A DNA stretch of 64,000 nucleotides from Allantophomopsis cytisporea (Eukaryota > Ascomycota > Leotiomycetes > Phacidiales > Phacidiaceae). Location of the stretch: assembly GCA_024752435.1 (NCBI GenBank), contig CP103028.1, forward strand, positions 124,001-188,000. Reading direction: 5' to 3'. A model generated the notes under the pieces. It worked only from the letters and a program-made list of their open reading frames with translations, was not told the DNA's origin and made no database searches. The translations under genes and the position numbers were made by a program. Positions 1 through 11,867 of the stretch are shown here, piece after piece (position 1 is the first letter of the stretch; each line of letters starts with the position of its first letter).

Positions 1-1508
1 CCATACCACTTCATTGCAACAACGATCCTGCAGTGGAGTAGTCTCTGTTTTGAGAACTGATACAAATAAATTGAGCGGTAAAATGATTGCTCTCTGAGTC
101 CTATATGCAGCCCATATATCTGTTACTTGTTAATAACAAACTGCGAGGGAAAAGAGAACACACTAACCAAGACGAGCAAAGGTCCAAAAACATGCAGTCG
201 AGAATGTACTAGAGCTATGTATCCAGTCTTGATTTTTTATTATGTTCGCAAATTCTTGAAGATCGTCTTGCCAGTCGAATATGTCTTTAGACATTGCACA
301 GTTCATCGTGAGAAGAAGCTTTGCGGCAAGAGCCGTCCTGTCATCCTGCTGATAATCAACAGAAGAGACAGTCTCGCAGGCAAAGTCATAGAGGCCTTGA
401 GCAGGAAACAACGTTTGGCCATTTATGCTTTCAAGATATCTTGAGGTTAGCGCAACCGCGGCTGCGCATAAGGGTTGTGACTTGGCGATTAAGTGACCAT
501 ATTCAACTGAAAAATGTCTTCGAGAATCAGCCGTCTCACACCAGTTCGCTGTCTCTTGGAAGTAGGATGCCATAAATTTTGCTCTTGAAAGATCGTCAAT
601 GGGCCACTTATGCAGTACCTGATAGGGAGATGTCGAAGGATTCGGCGCGCTGGAAGGTAGGTATGTGTAAGTCATACCGTTGCACATCGGGGTTTGCTTG
701 GTTATCCTGCCTTGATCGTGAGATGGCGCTATACTAGAAGGCATTGATGCGCTAGTTGCACTGGTGAAATGTTCATGTGCAACAACATCTTGAGAGCTAG
801 AGGCTTTGAGAACACTGTCGCTGGCAGAACGTGTGTGAGCTACATGACATGTCGAGGAAAAAGAATCAAGATCGATTTCTGAATTGGCACTGATTCCATA
901 GACACCATCGTCAAAATAGCCCTTTTCTCTATCAGAATTTCCATGTTCAAGGTATTCATGCACAATCTCTTGAGTGTTGTCGATGAACTACAAGAGCTTG
1001 ACAAGTTAGACTCAGATACGTGTGAATTTTAAATATGGTAGATTCTCAGAAAGTACAGCTCTACTGTGTTCTTCTGATATGTAGGTAATGAGGCCACTTA
1101 CCTCTACAATCCCTGGAAAGTCTCTTCTCGCCTCAACTTCTGCAAGGCTCTTCGATTCGGCAATCGTCAAATAGCACATACGTGATCTATGAAACGAAAG
1201 TTTAACACCCCATCTACAATCTCGGCGAAGACGACTGCAATGCATGCATACAGGGCTCGTCTCGTCGCCTAGATAAGCAAAGATAAGCATAAAGCAAAGG
1301 AGATGAAACAGTCAATTAAGTTGCGTCCAAGACTCATAACGTACATTTCAATCGATGTCGACGGCATGTCAAACTATAGGGCTGAATTAGCAGAAGATAG
1401 ATGCCAAATCATGAGTTGAATGGCTCACCATCCTTGCCGTGAACGGCTATGAATCGGTCTCTCCTTGTCTCCTGCGTCATGGTTGGGAACCGAGGCCGAA
1501 TTAGCCAT
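1..1508 (-). CDS. Zn(II)2Cys6 transcription factor, C-terminus cut by window edge
   Basis: Fungal binuclear-cluster regulator, expected to act in the nucleus. Six exons join with matching phases: 1508-1429, 1373-1345, 1268-1182, 1139-1102, 987-168 and 119-1. The cluster is built across exons 1-3 and has perfect spacing: Cys27, 30, 37, 44, 47 and 54 (CX2CX6CX6CX2CX6C). It begins CLTCRRHRLKCDE and is followed by the usual RRDCRW. Exon 5 holds a Ser-rich stretch and then a helical region (LSRAKFMASYFQETANW onward) like the Fungal_trans_2 regulatory domain. After the intron at 167-120 the protein reads FARLDIWAAYRTQRAI, the usual continuation, so the apparent stop near 163 lies inside an intron. 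At least 391 codons are present and the gene continues beyond base 1. It is divergent from the MDR oxidoreductase at 2132, which suggests a regulator-target pair (inference). Confidence 0.9.
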
Positions 1509-2131
1509 CAGAAGATATTGAAACAAACTGACTAAGAGGTGGTCACAGTAGTCAAACTGCCAAGCTGGTTGTAAAGGCTTACGTGTAGGAGGATTCTGCT
1601 ACATCAGTCACGCTCGTGATGAAAGTGGATATCTGACGGAAAGGAGTAAGCAGAAACATCAAAGATGCAATTCGATCCCGATTCAATACTTTATGTATCC
1701 ACGGGTTGCGCTTGCAACTGACAAATCAAAATATCTCCGAGCGTTGCGCGGGATGCGCTTGCAGTTGCCGTATATGACGGCCACACTGTCCGTACCGCGC
1801 GTAAACGTGGTAACTGAAAGCGCATCCCGTTCCTAGAACTCCCTTCGGCTGGATACAATAACTTAGTGCAACATTTCTAGTTGAGACTTTTGGATATGAG
1901 CAACTTTATGATGATGATTAGCCAACATGCAAGTCACTTACAAAGAATTTGGATTCATCATCCTCTTTTTTCCAGCAATATGATTTCAGCGTTGACATCA
2001 GTGTATCTCCAGACGTGTATATTAACCACGCCTGGCCCATTTTCAAATCACAAATCTTCAAGAGTTACTTCCAAGTCCAATCCATTACTCCCATCTCTTG
2101 CCAAACCCATTCATAATATATACCTATCAAT
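1509..2131. promoter_or_regulatory. Shared divergent promoter between Zn2Cys6 regulator and MDR oxidoreductase
   Basis: A 623-bp region separates two divergent start codons. It holds no gene that I can support. Its outstanding content is the repeated GC-rich box cluster at 1702-1829, listed separately. Pyrimidine-rich sequence lies just upstream of the ATG at 2132. Confidence 0.6.
1702..1829. promoter_or_regulatory. Three related CGGG(A/T)TGCGCTT boxes (candidate operator)
   Basis: Copy 1 (1702-1722) and copy 2 (1749-1769) are direct repeats sharing CGGG(A/T)TGCGCTTGCA. Copy 3 (1809-1829) is inverted and pairs with copy 2 at 19 of 21 positions, leaving a 39-bp loop. Zn2Cys6 proteins commonly bind CGG triplets, and each box carries one. 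The region lies between a Zn2Cys6 gene and its divergent neighbour, so autoregulation plus target control is plausible. That role is an inference. Confidence 0.5.
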
Positions 2132-3231
2132 ATGCCATCCCAGAAGGTCTTTCGTCTTCCAAAACAGGGAACGCACTATAACTTGGAAGAACGAGAGGAG
2201 CCTATTCCAGTCATTGACAAGAATGAGGTTCTGATCAAAATCCATTCTGTCGCCCTTAACTATCGCGACATTGCAGTTGCAGATGGATCCTACCCTTTCC
2301 CAGCAAAGGCAGATGTTATTCCTTGCTCCGATGGAGCTGGCGAGATTGTTGAAGTCGGTTCCTCTGTCTTTGATTTCAAAGTTGGAGATCGTGTCATCGG
2401 GAACTTTGATCGGGAGCACCTGTACGGTCCTCAGCTAAACTGGGGCTTCGGCCATGGCGCCGCCATCGACGGTTTCCTTCGCCAATACATTGCTATCCCT
2501 CGCAGTGCCGTTACAAAGATTCCCGACTATGCCAACTTGACCTACCCACAGATGTCGGCCTTGGTTTGCACTGGTGTTACTGCTTGGAATGTCCTTTATG
2601 GAAACATCTCCTTGAAGCCTGGCCAGACCGTTCTATTCCAAGGTAGTTTGCTGTCAGCCCGGCACAATCGTGCTATAATGCTAATCTATTCATCTCAATA
2701 GGCACCGGTGGAGTTTCAATCACTGGACTACTCATCGCAAAGGCTGCAGGTGCTACCACTATTATTACATCATCGTCCGACAGCAAATTGGATTATGTCA
2801 AGAACAAGTTCGGAGTTGACCATGTTATCAACTACAAGACGACTCCAAATTGGGCAGCAGCAGCCAACGAGATCACCCACGGTCGTGGTGTGGATTACAT
2901 TTTCGAGAACGGCGGTTCGGGCACTATCAAGCAAAGTCTTGATTGCATTGCGTATGGAGGCATCATTTCAGTTATAGGCTTTCTGTCTATTGCAAAGCAG
3001 GAAGATATGCCTGATGTCGCTCTCCTCTCTCTTTCAAAGGGATGCAGTGTTCGCGGAATCATGGTTGGATCAAAGCAGCTGGCAGAAGAGATGGTTCGCT
3101 TTGTTGCTGCTAAGGGAATCCAACCTCCAGTAGAGAAGTTGTTTGACTTTAGTCGTGAGGGAGTGGTTGGGGCCTATGACTATGTGAAGAGCGGAGCTCA
3201 TATTGGAAAGGTCTGTATCAGCTTGGAGTAG
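2132..3231 (+). CDS. Zinc-independent MDR-type alcohol dehydrogenase / quinone oxidoreductase-like
   Basis: Medium-chain dehydrogenase/reductase, probably a cytosolic NAD(P)H-dependent enzyme; the substrate is unknown. Exon 1 is 2132-2642 and exon 2 is 2702-3231, with a 59-nt intron; the predicted protein is 346 aa. The N-terminal GroES-like part contains NYRDIAVADGSYP, the GAGEIVEVG turn and KVGDRVIGNF. The nucleotide-binding loop GTGGVS (171-176) is formed across the intron and is followed by LLIAKAAGATTIITSSS. No catalytic-zinc Cys/His set is present near the usual N-terminal site, which places it with the zinc-free fungal 'zinc-type ADH-like' group. It is divergent from the Zn2Cys6 gene, suggesting co-regulation. 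The length is normal for the family. Confidence 0.92.
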
Positions 3232-3688
3232 ATGAGATACTCTACAAATCGTGTCGTCAAGTTTCAAATGATTTATATAAGTAAATTGAGAGAAAAAGAA
3301 TTTCTTCGGAATAAATCATGTACGCAATTGAACGTGATATCCACAATCACTGGACCTACGTGCGTTTTAGGGAGTTGTATTACATATTTGTAATTATCAC
3401 TTCACAAGTCTGTTCTCGCTCCTACAGGGAGTTGAATACCGAGATGCATCCGCAACTTAAGAAACATACAACTCAACTAGTTATAAGGGATTTAAATCAT
3501 AGTGTAAAATGATTGAATAAAATCAATATAATAAGTAACTTTGCGTTTGTTGTTCTGCTAGCCTGATATACATTGCCCATAACATTTCCCATAACGAAAT
3601 TCCCAACGAAATTCCCATCCCCAAATATAAATATAGTTCCGCAGAACTCAATTTTAACCCAGATATCCTCTTCATCCCAGCTCACGGA
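3232..3688. other. Intergenic, convergent 3' ends
   Basis: AT-rich spacer between two convergent genes. I see no coding feature; short open frames here have no family-like composition. Confidence 0.6.
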
Positions 3689-5197
3689 CTACAACTCATC
3701 ATAGTCAAGATCCGCATCATCATCGTCATCAGGTTCACTTTCCACTTCCAAGTCATCATCCTGATCATCGACAGCTCCAAGATCATCACCCTCATCATCG
3801 TCATCCAAGACCTCATCACCACTAGCGTAGTCTTCCAGCACCTCGTCATCATTATTTCCCTCACTCAAAACCTCATCGCCCTCATCGAACTCTCCATAAA
3901 CCGATCCCTCGCCCTCAACGACTTCATCGCCATCTTGATACTCCCCATTCTCATCTTCATCAACAACTTCATCGCCCTCCTGGTATTCTTCAAAGTCATC
4001 CACGCCCTCGGATGGAATTCCACTTCCCACAGCAGCATCCACAGCGCCCGCGGTGTCGATTGTATTGGACGAATCATTACCGCTAGCAGATGTTGGATTG
4101 CTGGCTGCTTGATTGGTGCTGGCCGTGGACTTGCTAGCCGCAGAGGTGGTAGCGACGCTTCTTGTGGTGGTTGTTCCTGTAGTTGTTCCCGTGACCGAGG
4201 TGATTTGGTTGGCGAGCGCCGTTGTAAATACCTGGGTGACTGGCCCAACTTGTGGTTGGGCAGCGGGAGCTGCTGTGTTTGCGGCGGGAGCTGTGACGGG
4301 AGTTGTGGCGGGAGCGGCAGCAACTGGTGTAGCTGCTGGGACAGCTGCTGCTTGTTGGACTGTAGTCACAGTGGTAGTAGTTGTTGTACCGGCCGGAGCA
4401 GTCTGTGTTCGACGTGGTGTCGAAACCGGAGCGGCAGCAGTCGGAGCAGCAGCTGGAGCAGCAGCTGGGGTAGTAGCAGGAGCGGCGGCAGCAGGTGTTG
4501 CGGGAGCAGCAGCCTGGATGTTCTAATCAGCAATGCACTTGAGCTTGAAAAAGGCTTTCAGATCAATGGGCATCGAGAGAAATCTGTAGCCGATTATAGG
4601 AAGATGTATACTTACAGCGGGAGCTGCAGGAGCTGCAGCAGCAGGCTTGGGAGCGAGAGAAGTGAAATCACCAGCTAAGGCTTTATCAAGATTGACAGCT
4701 GCATTTCCCAAAACGGCAATACCTCGTACTCCATTATTGACAAGTGATTCTAAGCCAGTCACTGTCTTGGTCACGGAGAGGCTACTTACAACATTGCCCA
4801 CCACTTGCAAATTACTGGAATTGGTTCTGGCTGGTGGGCCGTTGTTAGGAGCCTCTCCAGAAGGAAGTTCTCGTGATACTGGAGCCGATACTGGAGCCGA
4901 TGCTGGAGCTTCTGTCTTTTCTGGTGATTTTGGCGCTTCTTTAACAGGCGCATCAGTCGATGACGGTGCTTTTATGTCTTTTGTCTGAGGAGCTGCTGGT
5001 GCTTTAGCCTTGATTGGCCGCTTGACTTTGACAATGCTTCCATCTGGTTTGCGGACTTTGACAAGCTCGAAAGTAGGTTCTTTCTTCACTTCCTCTGGAC
5101 TTGGGGGAACTTCAGTAATGTTTACAATGTTAATATCTTTGGTTTTAAGATCTGCCATTTGACCGACGAGATTCGAAGTCCTTACCACAGAAGCCAT
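3689..5197 (-). CDS. Low-complexity protein with KPDG basic motif and acidic GDEV-repeat tail
   Basis: I recognise no known domain. Two exons (5197-4616 and 4522-3689) join in phase to give 471 aa. From the N-terminus: the basic motif VKVRKPDGSIVKVKRPIK (46-63); a Pro/Ala/Ser-rich linker; a short plausible helix, GVRGIAVLGNAAVNLDKAL; Ala/Pro repeats; a Thr/Ala stretch; and an acidic tail of about 100 residues. The tail contains five GDEV-like repeats (EGDEVV, DGDEVV, EGDEVL, NDDEVL, SGDEVL) and ends in Asp runs. There is no signal peptide or clear membrane segment. The same 18-residue motif occurs at 16/18 identity in the gene at 7189-10031, which reads away from this one. A perfect-looking 40-nt intron inside exon 1 (near 4743-4788) would break the frame, so I left it unspliced. 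Confidence 0.7.
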
Positions 5198-7188
5198 TAT
5201 TGCGGAGAGAAAGCAGTGGAGAATGAGATGATAGAGACAAAAATACGGGGTTGGATAGGTTGATAAGAAAAGAATATAACTTTCCAGCTAAGTCGGATTT
5301 CTATAGTGTGAGTTGTTTCTTCCGATCTAGCTTTGAGAACTTTTCTAGCGTCTGATAACACAGTCTATCATGCTGCGATATATTCGTGTCTATTGGGCAA
5401 CATCCTCTCTGTGAAGGGGTACCAAGTCAGCGGGACAATTTTGATGGTTCGAACGGGATGCCGCACAGCAACTTACCACTTCCTAGAACACATCCCTTGA
5501 AAACGGACATTTTGTCACCCCGCAAAGCCAGGACCCAGAAGAGAACTGACACTAAGGAGCATATCATATGGTCTTTTCCTCTCGGTATTTGGTCGAGACC
5601 GCAACGAAAGCATGGGCATTGAGAAACAAGCCGGCTATCATTCCACGCGGACCTGCATAGAGGCTGACTGACCGGCTGGCTGGCTGAGTAGTATGGCGCT
5701 TATGGTTACTTACTTTTCCAAGCGCTGTCTGATGGGGTACGGGATTCACCATTAGACCAGACAAAGTGGAACGGAACAAATTTAGTCGTGCAACATGAAG
5801 CTCGAAGGATCCAACGCATAAAGCTTGGTTGAAGCTAAGCCAAGTCCAGAACGCTGGCTAAGCTCAATGGGCCTTTTTGGACATTCCGCGCGCTGTGCTC
5901 CGGTAGGAAGATACGCATGGAGTCTGCCACTCTGTATGCCTTCGCATGTATTCCATGCCTACGCAGAAAGGTAGATAGAATATTATTTAAACGATATAAC
6001 ACTTGCATGCCCAAGATTGATTAAATTTTGGTTGATTGCGTATTTCATACTGTATAGTCTGTAAAATGAATAACCACCGAGTAATTATACCGCAAACAAT
6101 CTATTTCCAGCCTGTGTTTGCAGCCGGAAGACAAATCCCGACTGGAAATAGATTATTTTGAGAAGCTGAAGAGAGCTTGCAACCTATCAAAAACTATCTC
6201 GGCTCCCCCGAAAAACTTATAAGAATTATGGGAGAATCCCGACGTTCTTCTGAAGAAAGCTGGAACACCGGTGCTCCAATTCTCTAGACTTGTGTAAGTT
6301 GCTGTTCACGCTCACGAGTCGATTCGCGCGGTAGAGAATTGTGGCTGGCTGTGGGGCTGCTTTTGGTTGGCCTTGCGGGGTGCTCAAACAATGCACCAGA
6401 TATCCATCTATCGACAAGCTACAACAATGAAAAAATCGACAGCCTCCCAAAGAAGGGTTCGCGCAGTCTCGTGATCGCCGTTTTCGCGATAAAGTCAAAG
6501 ATCCAAATTAACCCTAAAAAGAGACTTCCAACTTCTTCTCCGTTTGAGCAGTGATCTTCGGCCTGGCCACAGGATCCACAGAATCAATGCATGAATTCAG
6601 AAACGGCCAACGCTAGCTAACCAGATCCCTATTATCGCGGTCGACCAGGTTGAGAAAAGCAAGTCATTATCATTTGAGAGTTTGCTTTCTTGAGTCCCTC
6701 GTGGGTTCATCATCACACTTTACTGCGTAGAGAGTCGTGTTTGGAATGTGGCTGACTGAAGAAGGGTGGGGTTTGAGGGTTCTCGATGTCTCAGTACGGA
6801 CACACTATCTCGAATTGGAAAAAGCGTTAGATCTAATCTTCGGCCCCAAACGCCTCTCGACACCTCGACTTCCAAAGCTCCCTTTTCTTCATTCAAGGCG
6901 TGAAAAATCGACCCTGCCGCCGCTCAGCTGAGCTGGTCACAGTTTTTCTGCAAGCCCGACCCATTGAGGCTTGAAGAAGCTATCAAGGGATAGTAAGTAG
7001 AGCGCAAGCTGTCTGTATGTCTCCTTGAACTTTTAATCGTCTGCACGTTCCCTCGTTCTCGATATTGAGATCTTCTCCCATGTATTTTTTCTCACTATTA
7101 TTCAACTCATTGCTACTCGTGCCGAGTACATAAAGTTGAATAATATCTCATTATCCCTTCTTATAATCATCTACTATCCTTTTTCGTG
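5198..7188. other. Intergenic between two divergent KPDG-motif genes
   Basis: About 2 kb with no supportable gene; the open frames are short and unlike their neighbours. The stretch at 7080-7188, just before the ATG at 7189, is T/A-rich and looks like a promoter and leader for the plus-strand gene. Confidence 0.5.
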
Positions 7189-10031
7189 ATGGATAACAAC
7201 GATACACCAAAAATGGAGAGCCCCTCAGAACCCTCCAACGGCGAAAAGCCAGTTGCTGGGACCAGTACTTCTCAAAACGCCCTCCTCGCTGGTAATATCG
7301 GTCTTTCTACATACAAGATCGCTCGAGGAGCTCACCGGATTGGCTCGCATATTCATAAGGTTGTTGGGGCATTTGATCCAACTGGAACTCTGGGCGATGT
7401 AGACGATATAAGCGACTCTGATATGTCTATGTCTGATTCAGACGATAGCCATGACGATGACGATGACAATACGGATGATGATGATGATGATGTTCACTCT
7501 GAGCATTCTGACGATGAAAGCATTCATTCAGACGAGGATGTACAAAATAACGATTCTCACAGCAGCTCTCAACAAGCTAGCTTAACACCTAATGTCACTG
7601 CAATGGGAAAAGGGTTGAAGAAGCTGCCTCCGACCCGTTCTTCAAAACCTCGTGAGCTTCAGACAGCCAGTGCTGCAAATCCAGTTACTGCTTTACCTAC
7701 AGCTACAATCTCTACCCCGCCTGCTCGTAGTGTTCCATCACAAGACGCCGCAACCTCACTCCAATCCGTTTCTAATCCTCCCCAGACGACGTTACCCGGA
7801 GCACCAACTACACCTACTCCAAAGCCCGTGGATTCTGGTCCTTTGCCTCCACCGTCCGCAGACAAGACCCCTGCTACCGCGCCAACTTACAAGATTGTCA
7901 AAGTCAAGAAGCCAGATGGAACGATTGTTAAAGTCAAGCGACCTATCAAGCCTGCAACTGAAACAACGGAGACAATACAAAAGGCGGAAGTATCATCTTC
8001 TACTATTAGCGATAGCAACGCCGACATCCAGACACAAACACCAAGAGCGCTCAACTCAACAGACAAGGAGATAAAATCGGGCATCACAGTCAGCGAGACT
8101 GAGAAAGTCAGTGACAGCAGCCCAAAACCAAGAAAGGAAACCCGAGCCGAGCTCCTTCAAAGAAGAACATCGAGAGCAACTCAAATTGTTATCTGGTCGA
8201 TCATGATTTCCTTCCCATTATTTTTCTTGGGTATGTTCCACCTTTTTGTTCTTTCCTCGCTAGGAATGCAGTTCAGTATACTAACTTCGTCTGTTAGTCC
8301 TCGCTATTCTGACAGCCTCTGTGGAGGGGAAGCCTGAGAACAATTCAGTAGGTGTGGGAGTTTCGAAAACCAACAAAATTGCCGTCTCTTTGTGGCCTAT
8401 CGTTTATGCGGCTGTTGCTGCTCAAGCATTGAGAATGTATGCGTCCTACAAAATTGAGACTGGTATGCGATTGATCGTAAGTTGTGTCTGCCATGATATA
8501 GCATTGCAGTTTTGTTAATAAACAATAGACTCTCGAGCAGTTGATCAGCAGTCATTCTGTAGCCAGTGCTATCAAGCAACCATTTCTTCTTCAAAGAATC
8601 AATTGGACCAGTATCGCGTTGCTGTGTCTGTGGAGTTTGTCTCCAATCGCTGGCCAGGCATTCTTGCGAATGTCTTATCTGGGACCAAGTGGGCACCATG
8701 TAAACTCAACTGTTAGTTATCTCAATACAAGCTCGCTGTCGGAGGGATTTTTGTACGCCGATCAAGCAGCGGCAATCAAACCGACAATCGATGCACTCCT
8801 CGCACACTCGATCGTTAGCTCGACTTCAGTACAGCAAGCGGCTATGGACGCTTGGGGCAATATCAAGATACCGGCAATAGAGGCTCTCGAAAAGAATGGT
8901 TTAAACGGAACCATTGCTGTCAACAAGAACAACACCGTCTACTCTTCCTTATTAGGTGTACCTTTCACAGGACTTCTCCAAGATAGCAACAGTTCTACAT
9001 TTTCAGTAGGTTCCCGGTATATGGCTCTCGACTGTCCCGCTATGATCGAGGGGGGACCAGAGCAGATTAACGCAACCGGGGCATCAATATCGAGTAGCAT
9101 GGTACTAGACGACGGCCTTATCGTGAACAGTGCTGAGTCTATGATTGCGGGTATTGTCCCTCCAGAAGATGGAAAACCTGGTAATCTCCTGTTCAGTTCC
9201 GTTATACCTACGTCATTCAACGGTGAAGACAAAAACTTTACCTATGGTTACACTAATTGCACATGGGATTTCACCTATGTGATATCCAACGTCTCCTGCA
9301 ATGGCACTGACTGCCGGGTTGACCACATCACAAGAACGACTGGCCCGGAAACTGACGACCAAGCGGCCTTGGGCTTCCAATCCGGGACCTGGAATACTTT
9401 CCTCACCGAATTCGTGAACTCTGGTTCTGGAATTAGGAACACTGAGTCTGCAATCGAGTACTATATTTATGACCCGACTAGTTACGGCTCAGCAAATACA
9501 ACTCTCTATCCAAATCTGATGGAAATTTCTACATCAGATATGGTTACCCGCCTTACTACCCTTCTCAACACCTACTGGATCGCTGGTCTCGTGCCAAGAG
9601 CCATCACTAAGCCTCTCCAAACGGAAGAGTTCTTCCAAACAGACGACATCACCACCAATGAAATGATAAGGAATTCGACTGTCATAAACGTCAGCACCGA
9701 GAAGGTATACATTACCAGCTGGGGCTGGCTGACTGTCATTCTGGTTTCAAGCGTCTTGCTCCTTGTTGGTGGTATCTTTGGTGCGCTCTGCGACTCTCGA
9801 ACTGTCGGCCCCGATATCTTCGGATTTGCGAGCTCGATGGCCCATCGTAATAAGTACATGCGTGTCCCCACCGGTGATGGCACTATGGGTGGCCCGCAGA
9901 GAACGAGAATGCTCGGCCATGTCACTGTCATGTTGCAAGATGTTAAGCCTCATCAAGAGGTCGGGAAGATTGCACTTGGTACGGTGGAGAATGGGGGTGC
10001 GAAATTGCAGCATGGGAGACTTTATAAGTAA
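7189..10031 (+). CDS. Multi-pass membrane protein with acidic N-terminus, KPDG motif and large glycosylated ectodomain
   Basis: Function unknown; this architecture is familiar from uncharacterised fungal membrane proteins. Three exons (7189-8230, 8298-8476, 8529-10031) join in phase to give 907 aa. The first ATG is at 7189. Order: an acidic Asp/Ser tract (roughly 80-125); a Ser/Thr/Pro-rich linker; the motif VKVKKPDGTIVKVKRPIK (237-254); a first helix, IVIWSIMISFPLFFL, interrupted by intron 1; a second helix, AVSLWPIVYAAVAAQAL; a third, IALLCLWSLSPIAGQAFL; a domain of about 350 residues rich in NXS/T sites; a last helix, WLTVILVSSVLLLVGGIF; and a short basic cytoplasmic tail. The N-terminal basic and acidic part is probably cytosolic and the N-glycosylated part outside (inference). 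It is divergent from the 3689-5197 gene with the same motif. Confidence 0.82.
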
Positions 10032-10452
10032 TTTCTGGGTTTAATATTTTTCAAATATGAGATTATCGTTGCAAACGCTCTACATGAGATTTTGTACATC
10101 TTGTGATGTGTGGACCCCACACGGCTAGACAAATCTGCCAGTCTTAATTATATTTAAGTACCTCGTCTCCAAAACCCACTTGTGTAACATGACCATACAT
10201 TGAGACTGTCAAGAACCCTTAGAACAAGCAGTGAGCTACCAAATGCTTCCCTACACCTCACTGTCGCCAACTCAGTCAATGTACGCCTTATATCTCAGGC
10301 CCGAGTTAAAATACACCGTTATCTGGGTATTTTTTGAAAAAACCCACTCACGTGCCGCATTGATAATTAGTTGCTTACATGTCCAACGACCAACTGGCAA
10401 ATTGATTATTGTGCTTACATTTTCCTTTCCATCTACAATCTCAGATACCACA
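10032..10452 (+). promoter_or_regulatory. Intergenic/promoter of 2-hydroxyacid dehydrogenase with TCACGTG box
   Basis: Spacer of 421 bp. It contains CACGTG at 10349-10354, preceded by CT (TCACGTG on the plus strand), about 100 bp upstream of the ATG at 10453. This is the core site of CBF1/PHO4-type bHLH factors. An open frame extends upstream of the ATG at 10453, but it starts before the likely transcript and its residues are not family-like. Confidence 0.4.
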
Positions 10453-11514
10453 ATGGAGGCCAGGAAAATAAACATTGTTCGCCTTGATGGTGTTTACTGT
10501 CCCATGAGCCCTCAATTCTCATTTCCAAATACTTATACCGAGTACTCCACGACTTCTGCTGCCGAGACCGCATCGCGCATCATTGGGGCCGATATTCTTA
10601 TCACGACTAAAGTAGTTCTCAATCGCGAGCTCATCTCACAATGGACTGCTTCGTCTTCGACCCCCAAATTGATCGCTGCCTTTGCCATTGGCGTAGATCA
10701 TCTCGATCTGGAAACTTGTAAGGAAAAGGGTATAACTGTATGCAACGTGCCTGCGGCCAGCAACGAAGCTGTGGCAGAGCATGCAATTGCACTATTCTTT
10801 GCGGCCAGACGGAACATTGTTACTATGCATGAAATTGTCACGGAGAGTGACATCTGGACTAGCAATGGAAGCGCTATACACAAGTTCAGTGGCCTGCCAC
10901 GGACTACGAAGAGTGAGGTCATGACAATCATTGGATCGGGAGATCTAGGTACGAAAGAAAAGAAAATCACCTCTTCTGTAACTTTTGGAACGTAGACACT
11001 CACGGAGAAAAATTCAGGAAAGAAAGTTGCTGCAATTGGCAAGGCTTTGGGCATGACTGTAGTCTTCGCGGACCGGAAGGGCGTCAAAGGAGACGACGTA
11101 AGGCAAGGTCGAGTGGAGTTCCTCACGGCACTAAAACAAGGCACAATACTCATGGTGACATGCGTACTGAACGACTCGACCCGTAATATGATAGGCGAGG
11201 AAGAGCTTCAACTGTTACAGAAAGATGCTATTCTGGTCAACGTCGCCCGCGGAGGAATCGTCAACGAGGTTGCACTTGCCAAGGCCCTGAAAGAGAGATG
11301 GATCACTGGGGCTGCTGTCGATGTTTTCGACGAAGAGCCGGCTGGGTTTGACACGCCGCTTGTGGCTGCTGCACGGGAGAATCCGGGGGTCAATCTCACG
11401 CTCAGTCCCCATGTTGCTTGGTATGCGACTACGAGTCTTGAGAGACTGCAGCAGATCGTACCTGCAAATATTGAGACGTTTGTTGCTGGAAGACCTCAGA
11501 ACGTGGTGGTTTGA
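10453..11514 (+). CDS. D-isomer-specific 2-hydroxyacid dehydrogenase
   Basis: NAD(P)-dependent interconversion of a 2-oxoacid and a D-2-hydroxyacid, probably cytosolic; the exact substrate (glyoxylate, hydroxypyruvate or other) cannot be read from sequence. Exons 10453-10948 and 11018-11514 give 330 aa, the normal family length. The first part shows FAIGVDHLDLETCKEKGI and NVPAASNEAVAEHAIAL. The cofactor loop GSGDLG (161-166) is completed across the intron. The catalytic set is intact: Arg243 in NVARGG, Glu272 in DVFDEEP and His297 in SPHVAW. The start at 10453 was chosen because MEARKINIVRLDG is family-like, whereas the upstream extension is not. Confidence 0.92.
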
Positions 11515-11867
11515 GTGTGAAGATATAGATTGTATATTGCGATTGCTATATAGAGAGTCTTAGTCTTAATCTATCATCACCATACTTCAAAACATTTCTC
11601 CGCAGTACCTCCATATATAGCCTAGATATTACCGAAGTCCTCCTCTTTATTACAACCCATATATGTGAAACATCTCTGAGTTCCACGAATCTGAACATCC
11701 CTCCTCATTCCAACAGAATCCTCTGCCGGAAACTTGAAAAAAGAACGGACTTAGATTTCGCATTGAGAAACGCGCTCAGACCATTCTGAATAACCCAATT
11801 AGCAGAATCTAATATGACGACTCAGAAGTCCACTTACTTTCATTCTTAACTTCATTCGTGAGAGATC
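11515..11867. other. Intergenic, convergent 3' ends
   Basis: Spacer between the dehydrogenase and the NLR, which converge here. Nothing beyond probable 3' untranslated regions is visible. Confidence 0.5.

Noticed and set aside
3935..4678. Plus-strand open frames of 247 and 137 codons
   Set aside because: Antisense shadows of the Ala/Pro/Asp-rich minus-strand gene; Gly/Ser/Cys- or Val/Ala-only composition.
4743..4788. 40-nt GT..AG intron within the KPDG acidic protein
   Set aside because: Its removal would shift the reading frame of an otherwise continuous protein.
5446..5454. GGTTCGAAC resembling a tRNA T-loop
   Set aside because: No pairing T-stem, acceptor stem or D/anticodon arms around it.
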